Positions 17,938 through 26,935 are shown, counted from the stretch's first letter. The stretch is 64,000 bases of DNA from Candidatus Accumulibacter contiguus (GCF_012940005.1 NZ_SPMX01000006.1:1-64000); one strand, 5' to 3'. The notes: generated by a model not told the origin, from the sequence alone. Numbers and translations: made by a program.

Positions 17938-18804
17938 TCAGGTACTGAGTGCGCTCTTCAGCGAGGCCAGATCTTCTGTGGACTCGGCAAGCACAGCCTT
18001 GAGTGCCTCGGCGTCGAACAACTCCGACAACCTGGCGGGGTCAAGGGGCTCGCAAAACAGGCTGTCCCGCCATCCATGCTGCACATTGGCCAGCTTGTTG
18101 GCGACGAACAGCACGTCCCCCAGCGTTTTCAGGGTGACTATCGTACGATCCTGTTCGTGCTCCTGCACCACCACCAGCAATTCCTCCGGCATCCCCATCG
18201 CCGCCAGCAATGCGTGTCCGATACTGTCATGCCATTGCACCAGCAACTCATGCAGTTCAGCGGGTTCGTCGACCAGGGCAGGGAAATTCACGGCCCGCGA
18301 GAGCAGATAGAAAACACCCAGGTCATGCACCAGGCCGGCGAACATCGCTTCGTCGGGACTGACCTTGGTCAGCCGGCGCGCCAGGACGCGTGACAGTGCG
18401 GCAACCTGCATGGTGTGTTCCCACAGGCGCTTCGACAGCACTTCGAATGGTGCCATCTTCTTCGAACTCAGCAGTTGTTCCATGGCCACGGCAAAGGAAA
18501 CGCTGCGCACGACCTCCATGCCGACCCGGGCAATCGCGCTATTGACGTCGACGATGGCCCTTCCGGATGGGTTCATCGCCACCGAATTGGCCAGACGGAT
18601 GATCTTGGTGCTCATCAAGGGCTCGGCGCTGATCAGCCTCCCCAGATGTTCGATGGTCAGATCGGGTTTCCTGAGCGCGGTACGCACCTGAAAGGTGATA
18701 TCGAGGAAAGTCGGAAAAGAAACGACCTCGCCGGACAGGTCGCGGGCGATGTCCTCGAGGATGCGGAAGCAGTCTTCATTGCGCACTCTGTCTTGCTCCC
18801 ACAT
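17938..18804 (-). CDS. HDOD-domain signalling protein
   Basis: A 288-residue protein made mainly of an HDOD domain, a metal-site-variable relative of HD hydrolases. Typical blocks are SFPTFLDITFQVRTALRKPD, LGRLISAEPLMSTKIIRLAN, VNSAIARVGMEVVRSVSFAV and EAMFAGLVHDLGVFYLLSRA. HDOD proteins regulate motility, biofilm and stress responses, mostly as non-catalytic adaptors. The ATG at 18804 is chosen; a GTG at 18939 would extend it by 45 residues without recognisable domain. It is convergent with rfaE2. Confidence 0.85.
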   Translation of the reverse strand: MWEQDRVRNEDCFRILEDIARDLSGEVVSFPTFLDITFQVRTALRKPDLTIEHLGRLISAEPLMSTKIIRLANSVAMNPSGRAIVDVNSAIARVGMEVVRSVSFAVAMEQLLSSKKMAPFEVLSKRLWEHTMQVAALSRVLARRLTKVSPDEAMFAGLVHDLGVFYLLSRAVNFPALVDEPAELHELLVQWHDSIGHALLAAMGMPEELLVVVQEHEQDRTIVTLKTLGDVLFVANKLANVQHGWRDSLFCEPLDPARLSELFDAEALKAVLAESTEDLASLKSALST

Positions 18805-18966
18805 ACGATGCACAGCGGTGGCCGAGCGTGATTTGCCAGAAATATTGCCAGGCGGCACGGTGCCGGCCGGCAGGGAATCGAATTTTGCCTGAAAACAGCG
18901 CGCAAGGGTACGCCAGCTCGCCGAACCGGCAACCGGCACTCGTCCGGGCAGCCTGGCAGCGCAGGG

Positions 18967-19350
18967 TCAGCGGCCTTTCAGGAGATCCTTGAGATTCGCG
19001 AACGGTTGCGCTGTCGCCGGCGCCTTGGCGGTCGTGCCAAGCGAAGTGATTCCGGCTTGGCGTGCCGCTGCGGCGTCGAGTTCCCTGGCGTGTTCGTTAT
19101 CGTGGCAATAGAGGCATAACAGCTCCCAGTTGCTGCCATCGCCGGGGTTGTTATCGTGATTGTGGTCGCGGTGGTGAACGGTGAGTTCGCGCAGATTCTG
19201 TTGCGTGAACTCACGGGCGCAGCGACCACAGATCCACGGGTAGATTTTCAGAGCCTGTTCACGATAGCCCGCCTCGCGGCCAAGGCGGTTGCGGATGGCG
19301 TCGGCGATCAGACGATCGGTGTGTGCGGTTTTGGCAGGGTCGTTGGCCAT
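18967..19350 (-). CDS. yajD: YajD-like HNH nuclease
   Basis: A 127-residue protein with an HNH core: ICGRCAREFTQQNLRELTVH then HRDHNHDNNPGDGSNWELLC and LYCHDNEHARE. The two CxxC pairs bind zinc and the HH...N...H residues form the beta-beta-alpha metal nuclease site. It matches the conserved YajD family of small HNH proteins of proteobacteria, whose role is not established. GTATA-CGC-TATAC, a short palindrome at 19371-19383, lies about 20 bp upstream and could be an operator. Confidence 0.85.
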   Translation of the reverse strand: MANDPAKTAHTDRLIADAIRNRLGREAGYREQALKIYPWICGRCAREFTQQNLRELTVHHRDHNHDNNPGDGSNWELLCLYCHDNEHARELDAAAARQAGITSLGTTAKAPATAQPFANLKDLLKGR

Positions 19351-19430
19351 TGCTAAACTCCTTGTGGAATGTATACGCTATACGTGGGGCAAGCCGCTGC
19401 TCCTGGCAGTCAACAAGTCATGAATGACCG

Positions 19431-20597
19431 TTAGGCCAGCAGCGCGATCAGCGGAACGCGCATTTCGCTGCTACTGATGCCGCCATGTACGCCGAGCATT
19501 GCAAAATGCTTTTCTCCCGGCAGCCAGTCCTTGATCGTCCAGTTGTCCTTCATCACCAGGGTGTAGTCGCCGATCCGGGATGCGAGGCGCGGATGGTGGG
19601 GTGGAGGACCGAACCAGCCGCCTGCGATCAGCCGGTCGCTGGCGTAGAGGTGGGCAGCGCGGGCAAGATGGCGGCGCACATAGTCTTCGAAAGCTGGCCG
19701 ATCAGCCGCGGCGACGTAGCAATAGGCGACCCGGCGCTCACCGCACAAGGGCCGGAGCAGCAGTGCGGCGAGCTGTGGATGGTCGTCGAGACTGATGACT
19801 CGGCGGGGGGGAGAATCAATGAAACCATGGTCGGCGGTGAGCAGCACCCAGGTATTGCTGCCGCGCAGCTTGCGCAGCAACTCACCGAACAGGGTGTCAA
19901 CTGCGCTCAGCGTCTGTTGTGCCTGGCGGCTGTCGGTGCCGTAATGATGCGAACAGCTGTCGAGGTCGGGGTAGTATGCATAGACATAGCGCGAGCGGGT
20001 CGTTTCCTGCAGCAGTTCGCCCAGACAGGCAAACATCTCGGCGACCGAGCTGTAGGCAAGCGTCTGCGCCGCACGCGAGTGCCAGGCGTTGAAGGCGCTG
20101 CCGACGATGCTCTGTGGCGCCACCACCCAGGACTCGCGATCCAGCCTCTGAAACAGCGACGGATGCTCGAACAGGCGCGACGGCAGAGCGGCCGGCGACA
20201 GCCGGGGCGGCCCCAGTCGGGGTGTCAGCGGCAGGATTGCCAGGGTCTGGTCGATCTCGTCCAGATGCATATGCCAACCGGTGAGACCGTGCTGCGCCGG
20301 CGCGAGGCCGGTCATGAAGGTGGTGATGGCGCTGGCAGTGGTCGACGGAAAAACCGAAGTCATGCTGCCGAGCAGGTGGTGTTGCAGATGTGGGCTGCTG
20401 GCGTGTCTGGCCAGCGTCCGTTGCCCCAGCCCATCGATGACCAGCAGTACGATATGCCGCGCCCGGCCCAGTTGCGCCGCCGACAACGCAGGCAGCGGTG
20501 GATATGGACTGCTGGTGCTGCCGCAGGCCGTGGCGATGCTCTGCACCAGATTGACGATGCTGCCGCCAGCGTAGTCGGGAAGGTGAGTCGAACTCAT
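19431..20597 (-). CDS. Alkaline phosphatase-superfamily hydrolase
   Basis: A 388-residue protein of the nucleotide pyrophosphatase/phosphodiesterase branch. The first metal Asp is in IVLLVIDGLGQ, the nucleophile Thr is in SVFPSTTASAITTFMTGLAP, and later metal ligands are in YYPDLDSCSHHYGTDS and LLTADHGF. The absence of a signal peptide suggests a cytoplasmic enzyme. It stands alone. The substrate (nucleotide, phosphodiester or phosphonate) cannot be told from sequence. Confidence 0.85.
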   Translation of the reverse strand: MSSTHLPDYAGGSIVNLVQSIATACGSTSSPYPPLPALSAAQLGRARHIVLLVIDGLGQRTLARHASSPHLQHHLLGSMTSVFPSTTASAITTFMTGLAPAQHGLTGWHMHLDEIDQTLAILPLTPRLGPPRLSPAALPSRLFEHPSLFQRLDRESWVVAPQSIVGSAFNAWHSRAAQTLAYSSVAEMFACLGELLQETTRSRYVYAYYPDLDSCSHHYGTDSRQAQQTLSAVDTLFGELLRKLRGSNTWVLLTADHGFIDSPPRRVISLDDHPQLAALLLRPLCGERRVAYCYVAAADRPAFEDYVRRHLARAAHLYASDRLIAGGWFGPPPHHPRLASRIGDYTLVMKDNWTIKDWLPGEKHFAMLGVHGGISSSEMRVPLIALLA

Positions 20598-20647
20598 GAT
20601 GCGGCCATTCTACGCCAAGTGCCAGCGCTGGGTGTTGCCGCAAGTGC

Positions 20648-21070
20648 GTGGCAGCGGACACGCCACCATCCGGCGCCAACGACTTTGTCGCCAAGCCGAT
20701 CAACTGGCCGATCTTCGGCCATCGGGCGCGCTACGTCTGGCGTTCGGCGCTGGCGGCACGCCAGTTACGCGCACCCGATTTCCTCGCGAGCGTTGCGGCG
20801 ACGATTGCCGAAACTGGCATCAATACCGAGCAACTCGAGCTGGAACTGACCGAAAACATTCTGATGGAGCCCGAGTCGCGACAAGTGCAGGGGCTGTAAG
20901 GCGGGATGCCCGAAGCTGCAGGGCTATCTTCTCAGCCAGCTGCTGCCACCCGATGCGATGCAAATGCTCCTGCGCGACGGCAGCATCAGTCTGCCATCGA
21001 AACAAGACACGAAGTGCGCTACAGTCCCTGTCGACGGTCCGGACAAGACCAACATTGCGAGGCAACAATG
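20648..21070 (+). pseudogene. Remnant of a response regulator-EAL gene
   Basis: Pieces of a c-di-GMP phosphodiesterase gene are fused. ANDFVAKPINWPIFGHRARY is the end of a receiver domain and linker. APDFLASVAATIAETGINTE and LELELTENILMEP belong to an EAL domain. After a stop at 20897-20899 and a frame change, CPKLQGYLLSQLLPPDAMQM is the end of an EAL domain. Catalytic segments between these pieces, including EAL itself, are missing, so this is a non-functional leftover with internal deletions. Confidence 0.75.
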
Positions 21071-21592
21071 AGGAATCACCACAGAACCACGCAGAGCTCC
21101 GAGTATCTGCGTTTTGCCGTCAAGCACATGACTCAGCAACAGGCGCCTCTTCACCCAGCGAGCCATGCCGTCTGGTACCAGGATGTAGCGGGCATCAACC
21201 CGCATCTGCAGGCGGAAGTCGATGAGTTGCTGCAGCGCAGCCGGCGGCTGGACGACGCGGACGTCTACGCCCTCTATGACCGCTACACAGCGGAATTCGG
21301 CACGGCAACCGCCCTGCGCATCGGCGAAAGCGTCGGCCACCTCATGGATCAGGTTTCCGAATCAGCCGCGCAAATGGGCCACGAGGTCTCGCGCTTCGGC
21401 GATTCGCTCGAGGACTGGAGCGATACCCTGAGCGAGCCCGAGTCTGCTGGCGGCGAAGCCGCCAAAGCGGACTTCGTCAACCGGGCAGACCGCGCGCTCT
21501 ACCTGGCCAAGACGCAGGGGCGCAACCAGGTCATCCTCGCCCCGCGTCCGCAGCCTGCAAACAGCAGACAGACCGGGCCCCAGTTACGATGA
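21068..21592 (+). pseudogene. Diguanylate cyclase with internal deletion
   Basis: The 174-codon frame begins MRNHHRTTQSSEYLRFAVKH and reads a helical N-terminal domain (LQAEVDELLQRSRRLDDADV, ESVGHLMDQVSESAAQMGHE) like that before GGDEF domains. After about residue 125 it jumps to FVNRADRALYLAKTQGRNQV, the last helix of a GGDEF domain. The roughly 130 residues with GGEEF and the substrate site are absent. The frame stays open, so a truncated protein may still be made. Its stop overlaps the ATG of the next gene (ATGA), which suggests an ancestral tandem operon. Confidence 0.7.
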
Positions 21593-23040
21593 ACGACGAC
21601 GAGTTGATCCGCACCCTCGCCGAGGATCACGTAATCCCGATGACAGGACTGCTGTCGCTGTTGATGCCCGCGAGCGCGGGTGTCGGTTTCGGCCTCAAAG
21701 GCCTGGATGGTCGTTACCGGCTGGCCAACCGGGAGATGGAACGACTGCTCGGCCAGGGTCCGACGCGTCTGCTTGGGCGATCGGAGAGCGATGTCCTGCC
21801 GACTCACCTGCTGGCACAGCTCGCCCGTTGCGACCAGCGCATCCTCGACGGTGCGCCGGCAGCGTACGAGGAAGTCGAGATACCCGTCGACGGCAGGATC
21901 AGCCGTTGCCGGTGGATCAACCTGTCAGTCTTCGGCACCGACCACAAGCTACAGTCGATTGCCTCGATCGTCCATGAGACGCTCCCATCGCCGGAGATCC
22001 CGTCCATGCAGCAGACACTCGATCGCCTGCGCCAGGAGAATCAGGAACTGCAGCGAACGGTCGTCGAACTCGAACAGGTGGCCAGCACCGACAAACTCAC
22101 CGGCGCGTGGAACCGGCGGCGGCTCGAGGAATGCGTTCGCAGCGAGATGGACCGCCTGAACCGATACGAACAGCCGCTGAGCCTGCTGCTTGTCGACATC
22201 GATCACTTCAAGGCGATCAATGACCAGCATGGTCATGGCGTCGGCGACCAGATCCTGCAGGCCGTGACCTCAATGCTGCAGAGCCGCCTGCGGGGAACGG
22301 ACGCCCTCGCGCGCTGGGGCGGTGAGGAGTTCGTCGTCGTTTGCCCGAACACCGGCCGGTCTACGGCGGCGCTGCTTGCCGAACGCTTGCGTGGGCAGAT
22401 CGCGAGTGCCGCTTTTCCGTTGATCGGGCAGCTTACCGTCAGCATCGGCGCAGCCGAATGCAGCCCCGGTGAAACCTGGGAAGAGTGGTTCCAACGCGCC
22501 GACGAGGCGCTCTATCGGGCAAAGACCGGTGGCCGCAACCAGGTCCAGCTCGCACCGGAAGCGGTCCGGCCCGCGGACACCCAGGGATACGTGGTCGCCA
22601 ACTTCGTTCAGCTCGTTTGGCAGTCGGCGTACGAATGCGGCAACGAACTCGTCGATCGCGGTCATCGCCAGCTTTTCGCCGACGCCAACGAGCTTTTGGC
22701 GGCTATTCTCGGACAATACGAGGCGCGGCGTTTGGACCTGATTGTCGAAACGCTCACGACTGATGTTGCCCAGCACTTTGCCGACGAGGAATCTGTCATT
22801 CTCGCCGCCGGCTATCCCGGCGCCGCCGAGCACGCCGTCCTGCATCGTGAACTTGTGGCGCAGGCGCGTCGCCTGCTCGACGACTATCGGACCGGCAAAC
22901 AGGGGGTCGGCGACGTGTTCCAGTTTCTTGCCTATGATGTCGTCACCCGACACATGCTGGGTGAGGACCGCAAGTTCTTCCCTTACCTGCGCGCCCATGT
23001 CGCCGCGCCCGCCGGGAACCGCGAAGAGCCATCGCCGTGA
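21589..23040 (+). CDS. PAS-GGDEF-hemerythrin diguanylate cyclase
   Basis: A 483-residue soluble protein that should make c-di-GMP in response to oxygen or redox state. A PAS-like domain covers about 25-125 (GVGFGLKGLDGRYRLANREM), a coiled coil about 130-165, and GGDEF about 165-320 with WGGEEF (GGEEF at 244-248). An inhibitory RxxD site (R235-D238) lies five residues before it. A hemerythrin-like four-helix bundle follows at about 345-470 with H/E/D ligands in ELVDRGHRQLFADANELL, QHFADEESVI, EHAVLHRELV and TRHMLGEDRKF. The ATG overlaps the previous stop. Confidence 0.92.
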   Translation: MNDDELIRTLAEDHVIPMTGLLSLLMPASAGVGFGLKGLDGRYRLANREMERLLGQGPTRLLGRSESDVLPTHLLAQLARCDQRILDGAPAAYEEVEIPVDGRISRCRWINLSVFGTDHKLQSIASIVHETLPSPEIPSMQQTLDRLRQENQELQRTVVELEQVASTDKLTGAWNRRRLEECVRSEMDRLNRYEQPLSLLLVDIDHFKAINDQHGHGVGDQILQAVTSMLQSRLRGTDALARWGGEEFVVVCPNTGRSTAALLAERLRGQIASAAFPLIGQLTVSIGAAECSPGETWEEWFQRADEALYRAKTGGRNQVQLAPEAVRPADTQGYVVANFVQLVWQSAYECGNELVDRGHRQLFADANELLAAILGQYEARRLDLIVETLTTDVAQHFADEESVILAAGYPGAAEHAVLHRELVAQARRLLDDYRTGKQGVGDVFQFLAYDVVTRHMLGEDRKFFPYLRAHVAAPAGNREEPSP

Positions 23041-23197
23041 GATCGGTGCGGGCCGGCGAGCCGCCGACACACGGCGGCTCGCGAGGAACCGGCGCGACCT
23101 GCCGGACACGACCCGGTTTGCGCCGACGCCGTGCCAGGATGAAGACGTGAGCCGCGCCGGCAGAACCACATGTCGGGCGCGCGGAAACTCCCGGCGC

Positions 23198-23572
23198 CTA
23201 CTTGCTCACCGCTTCCTTCGTCTTTTCGGCGGCTTCCTTGGTGGCGTCCGCCGCCTTGACGACCATCTCCTTGCCAGCCTCCTTGGTCGCCGCAACGACC
23301 TCCTTGGTCTTGTCCTTGATGTCCGCACCGGCGCTTGCGGCACTTTCCTTGGCGGCAGCACCGGCATCCTTGACGGCCTCCTTGGTCGCGTCGGCGGCGG
23401 CACCGACAGCCGCCCCGGCTTTCTTGGCGGCATCCTCCGCTTTCTGCGCAGACTCCTTGGCGAGCCGCGCGGCCTCGGTCTTGGCGGCCTCGGTCTTGGG
23501 CTCGTCCTTCTGACCACAGGCGGCGACAGCCACGGCAAGCAAGGCGGAAACAATGAGCAGGGGGGTCTTCAT
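23198..23572 (-). CDS. Ala/Lys-rich lipoprotein
   Basis: A 124-residue lipoprotein. The signal peptide MKTPLLIVSALLAVAVAACG ends in a lipobox with Cys at residue 19. The mature part is almost only A, K, E, D, T, with repeated 11-residue-like units such as DATKEAVKDAGAAAKESAAS and DKTKEVVAATKEAGKEMV. This predicts one long amphipathic helix like LEA or apolipoprotein-type proteins. It may link or protect the envelope under stress; function is not established. Start chosen because the lipoprotein signal begins there. Confidence 0.8.
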   Translation of the reverse strand: MKTPLLIVSALLAVAVAACGQKDEPKTEAAKTEAARLAKESAQKAEDAAKKAGAAVGAAADATKEAVKDAGAAAKESAASAGADIKDKTKEVVAATKEAGKEMVVKAADATKEAAEKTKEAVSK

Positions 23573-24175
23573 GATTTCTATCTCCAGTTCGAGAAGGGGA
23601 TGGGTTGATGGGAAAGATGACAGGTTGCCGAAGAACTTTGCGAGAACGCAGATCGGGGAATCCGTCGCGACTCGCCAGCCGCCGGACGACCGTCCGGGCG
23701 AAGCACCCCAATCACAGCACATTCGCCTGCGCGAGTAAACCCGGCCGGCGACAACCGGCTGCGATAACACGCCGGCAGGAATGGCGCCGGCACCGTCATC
23801 GGGCCTTGCCAGACCGTCGCAACGAACAACGAGCAGCGCCGAAGGGATCCGTATGAGCAGCAGGGAGTACGCGGGCCTGGATCAACGACGCCGGTTTGGC
23901 CGACATGTTTGCCGCCGAAGCCGACGGCCTGATCGCTCTGACGGGTCTTCCCCCGTAGCTGTTTAAGTGCTTGAAAACATTAGTACCGTTACATGCCTAC
24001 AAATGAGCTAAGTGCTTGAAATTATTAGAGCGAGGGGGGAAGATCCGTCTGACAGTCTGTTCGGCGCCGCACGTAAGCGCCTAGCCGTTCATCCAGGGGC
24101 AGGAACTTCCACCCGTCGTAAAGGCTGTCCACAAACATCTTGGGCCAGCATCCGATTCGCAGCTCTACCACCCTT
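23573..24175. other. Intergenic region with gene debris and a direct repeat
   Basis: No complete gene is seen in 600 bp. A plus-strand piece at about 23875-23958 reads WINDAGLADMFAAEADGLIA and ends in a stop, and looks like the C-terminus of a lost gene. TAAGTGCTTGAAA occurs at 23964-23976 and again at 24009-24021, each followed by -ATTAG or similar. The rest shows nothing I can name. Confidence 0.4.
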
Positions 24176-24598
24176 TCAGGCTGCCAGAGCCCTCCGCAAG
24201 CCCCGCATCAAGGTTCCGAGCACGGGCAGTTTCATGTACAGTTCCTCGCCGGTATCCCAGTAATCGCGGTGGTAGCAGACTTTGCCCTGGTCATCGAACT
24301 GCAGGTGCGATACGCCACGCATGACTTGCACCTCGCCCTTGCCCCATAGGCGGACACGGTAGAAGAACTCCCAGACCAGCATCGCGCCGTTTTCAGCAAC
24401 CACCTGCTCGGTGATGACGAAGCGCGGCTCGGCGACCTGCCGAAACATATGTTCGAAGATGCGCTGGAGGGCTGCGACACCACGCACCTCGTTGAACGGA
24501 TCCTTGAACCAGGCGTCGCGACTGTAGAACTCGGGAAGGCGGGCCACACTTTCGAGCGACAGCTCATGATAGAAACAAACGAGTTCGTCTACGTTCAC
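24176..24598 (-). CDS. NTF2-like (SnoaL-type) protein
   Basis: A 140-residue single-domain protein of the nuclear transport factor 2 fold: LVCFYHELSLESVARLPEFY, RDAWFKDPFNEVRGVAALQR, then ...FEHMFRQVAEPRFVITEQ. This small family is a constant member of MerR-controlled DUF1365/cfa/DUF3833 operons; its substrate is unknown. A GTG start at 24598 is chosen because GGAGG lies five bases before it; the ATG at 24643 would overlap the SDR remnant by 44 bases. It is the last gene of the leftward operon. Confidence 0.8.
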   Translation of the reverse strand: MNVDELVCFYHELSLESVARLPEFYSRDAWFKDPFNEVRGVAALQRIFEHMFRQVAEPRFVITEQVVAENGAMLVWEFFYRVRLWGKGEVQVMRGVSHLQFDDQGKVCYHRDYWDTGEELYMKLPVLGTLMRGLRRALAA

Positions 24599-24599
24599 C

Positions 24600-24898
24600 T
24601 CAGCCTCCGGTAATGCGGCGAAGCAGTGGGAAATACCAGCCATAGGGCAGCAGCGACAGACATTTCAGCACCCGCGTGAAACGTTTTGGATAATGAATCT
24701 CGAACTTGCCCATCCTGAAGCCGTCGAGCGTCGCCACTGCGGCCTGCTCTGGCGTCAGTAGCGCCGGCATCCGGAAGTCGTTCCTGGCGGTCAGCGGCGT
24801 CGCGACGAAGCCCGTGTTGATCACCGGATCGACGCCACCCAACGCGCCACGCAAGCTCTGACGCGTTGGCCACGCCAGCCATGAATGGTTGGGTTCAT
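24600..24898 (-). pseudogene. Short-chain dehydrogenase, internally deleted
   Basis: ATG at 24898 overlaps the DUF3833 stop and starts MNPTIHGWRGQRV, the N-terminus expected for the SDR of these operons, just before the cofactor-binding GASSGIG motif. That motif, the catalytic Tyr-x-x-x-Lys and about 130 residues are missing. In another frame the C-terminal part follows: NTGFVATPLTARNDFRMPAL and later FEIHYPKRFTRVLKCLSLLP, ending at 24600. An internal, frame-disrupting deletion has removed the active enzyme while leaving both ends. Confidence 0.8.
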
Positions 24899-25428
24899 CG
24901 CTTGACGAAGGTCAACGTGACTTCGCCAAGGTTGAAGCCCCACTTGCGCATGGACGAGCGATTGAGCATCACCCGGTCGTCCATCAGGAACATCCAGTCG
25001 TCAAAATCAACATGATAGGTCTTGCCATCAACCGGCAGCGCCAGTACATAGCGCCATCGCAGCGCATTTCCGGCCACTTCGCCGACCGCCTCGCCGATGA
25101 CGTCGTCGGCGCGCCCCAGAAAACTGCCATCGGCCTGCCGGGTCAGTGTCCACACCCGGCGCGAGGTGCTGCCGTCCGACCATTTGAAATTCTCGTCAAG
25201 CACGCCGACATCACCCTCCCACTTGGCTTCGATCACCACGTGGAAGCGCTTTTTCACTTCGCCGGAGCGTCCTTGGAAAATTCCCCAGGCGTCGAGGGTG
25301 CCATTCAGATAGGTTTTTAGGTCGAGAGCGGGTTGCTCGGCACGGTATTGCTCGACCCCGTTCGAGGCGCAGCCCGCTACGCCGAGCGCAAGCGGGCTCA
25401 GGAAGGCTGCAGCCAGCAAGAGTTTCAT
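24895..25428 (-). CDS. DUF3833 lipoprotein
   Basis: A 177-residue lipoprotein of the DUF3833 family. The signal peptide is MKLLLAAAFLSPLALGVAGC with a lipobox Cys at 20. The mature lipocalin-like part contains TYLNGTLDAWGIFQGRSGEV, KKRFHVVIEAKWEGDVGVLD and HVDFDDWMFLMDDRVMLNRS, the family hallmarks. Its ATG overlaps the MFS stop (ATGA). It probably works in envelope lipid handling with the MFS and fatty-acid-modifying neighbours; the exact role is not known. Confidence 0.88.
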   Translation of the reverse strand: MKLLLAAAFLSPLALGVAGCASNGVEQYRAEQPALDLKTYLNGTLDAWGIFQGRSGEVKKRFHVVIEAKWEGDVGVLDENFKWSDGSTSRRVWTLTRQADGSFLGRADDVIGEAVGEVAGNALRWRYVLALPVDGKTYHVDFDDWMFLMDDRVMLNRSSMRKWGFNLGEVTLTFVKR

Positions 25429-26654
25429 GTCAGATTCTCCAGAGAGTGACGCCAGCGCCAGAGCAGCGCGCCCGCCAGCGCCTTGAAAGCCAGCGGCAGG
25501 AGGGCATAGGCAAGAGTCAGCGCAGCCAGCCCCTGCGCGCCACCGCCACCCGGCACATAACCAAGCAGGGAAAGTAGCGGGAGAGCGAGTCCGGCGGCGA
25601 GCGCGAGGTTGAGTTTGGCCACCAGATTCCAGACTCCGAAACAGGCGCCGGCCTGTCCCTGGCGGTCGCCGAGGTCGGCGGCAATCGCTGCTGGTAGCGC
25701 GAGATCGGCTCCCAGCGCCAGTCCGGAAGCGAGGCAGATGGCGGCAAAAGCCCAGAGATCACCAGGGCCGAGCAGGCTTGCCCCGGCAAAGGCGACGATG
25801 GACAGCCCCATCGCGCCCAGCCAGACGATGACCCGGCCAAAACGGGCCGAGAGTTGCACCCACAGCGGCAGCGACGCGGCGCCGGCGACGAAGTACAGAG
25901 CCAGCAAGGGACCACTCTCCGTTTCGAGTTGCAGAACGTCGGCGACAAAAAACAGGAACAGGGTCGCCGGTAGCGCAGCGGCGATGCCGTTGGCGACAAA
26001 GACACCAAGCAGGCGGCGGAAGGTTGAATCGCCGAGAACTTGCCGAAGGCTGGGCCACAAGGGGGGGCTGATGGCTGGCACTTGCCGCCCGGCACCAACC
26101 CGGCTGAAGGTAGCCGCCGCGGCGAACAGCAGTAGCGGTGGCAGCACCCAGCTCAATCGGGAGATTCCTTCGTTCAGGTTTGCCGCCAGGAACGCTGGCA
26201 AGGCTGCCGCCAGCACCACACCGATCAGCCCGAAGCCTTCGCGGGCCGCGGTCAAGCGCGTGCGCAGTCCGGAATCGACACCGACATCCGCGCCCCATGC
26301 CTGGTAGGCGACCGAGGCGGCCGAGAAACCGACATAGGTCAGGGCCAGCGACCCCAGCAACCAGACACCGGCATGTTCCGCTGGCGGATTGAGTAACGCG
26401 ACGAAGCCGATGGCGAAAGGCGGCAAAGCCAGCGCCACCATCGTCGGGCGCGCCACCCGGTCGGCGAGCCAGCCCAGCCAGGGGTCGATGCCGGCATCGA
26501 ACAGGCGCGCACCGAGCAGGATGGCGCCGAGCAGCGCCAGTTCCATGCCGGCCGCTTCCGCATAGAAACGCGGCACGTGCACGTAGATCGGCAGTGCCGC
26601 AAAAGCCAGCGGCAGACCGAGCAGGCCGTAGGCGAGGATACGTTCGGTGCCCAT
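25425..26654 (-). CDS. MFS transporter (GPH-like)
   Basis: A 409-residue inner-membrane carrier with about twelve hydrophobic segments, starting MGTERILAYGLLGLPLAFAA. The GPH-type signature is LFDAGIDPWLGWLADRVARP at about residues 52-71. It belongs to the MFS gene that regularly accompanies DUF3833 and cfa in MerR-linked operons. The start at 26654 overlaps the stop of the chalcone-isomerase-like gene (TGATG). The substrate is unknown; a lipid or sugar is possible. Confidence 0.88.
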   Translation of the reverse strand: MGTERILAYGLLGLPLAFAALPIYVHVPRFYAEAAGMELALLGAILLGARLFDAGIDPWLGWLADRVARPTMVALALPPFAIGFVALLNPPAEHAGVWLLGSLALTYVGFSAASVAYQAWGADVGVDSGLRTRLTAAREGFGLIGVVLAAALPAFLAANLNEGISRLSWVLPPLLLFAAAATFSRVGAGRQVPAISPPLWPSLRQVLGDSTFRRLLGVFVANGIAAALPATLFLFFVADVLQLETESGPLLALYFVAGAASLPLWVQLSARFGRVIVWLGAMGLSIVAFAGASLLGPGDLWAFAAICLASGLALGADLALPAAIAADLGDRQGQAGACFGVWNLVAKLNLALAAGLALPLLSLLGYVPGGGGAQGLAALTLAYALLPLAFKALAGALLWRWRHSLENLT

Positions 26655-26935
26655 CAGCTCAGGAAAGCGGCCGCTTGAGCAAGGCCGCTCGCAACTCGGG
26701 GGCGCTTGTACGTCAGTTTCAAGGCCAGCGGCGGGCGCACGGGATCTTCGCCGGCGGCCCACAGGGTCGCCTCGTAGATGAGGAAGCCAAAGCGGCGGAA
26801 CTCGCCACTACCCCAGCGCTTGAAGCCGGCGGTCAGGATTTCCGGGCCGCTGCTCGCCAGTCCGGCCAGCGGCCAGGCGGCGAGCGCGAGCAATAAACGG
26901 CGCCTAGCGATACGTGAGTTCGAAATGGAAGACAT
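26654..26935 (-). pseudogene. Chalcone isomerase-like protein, internally deleted
   Basis: The 93-codon frame reads a twin-Arg-like export signal (RIARRRLLLALAAWPLAGLA), then FRRFGFLIYEATLWAAGEDP and LALKLTYKRP, the first beta-strands of the chalcone-isomerase-like family. Family members have about 170-190 residues; here it jumps after TYKR to a short tail PRVASGLAQAAAFLS. This looks like the family C-terminal helix, so about 80-100 residues in the middle are missing. It overlaps the 3' end of cfa by 32 bases. It is probably non-functional. Confidence 0.65.
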
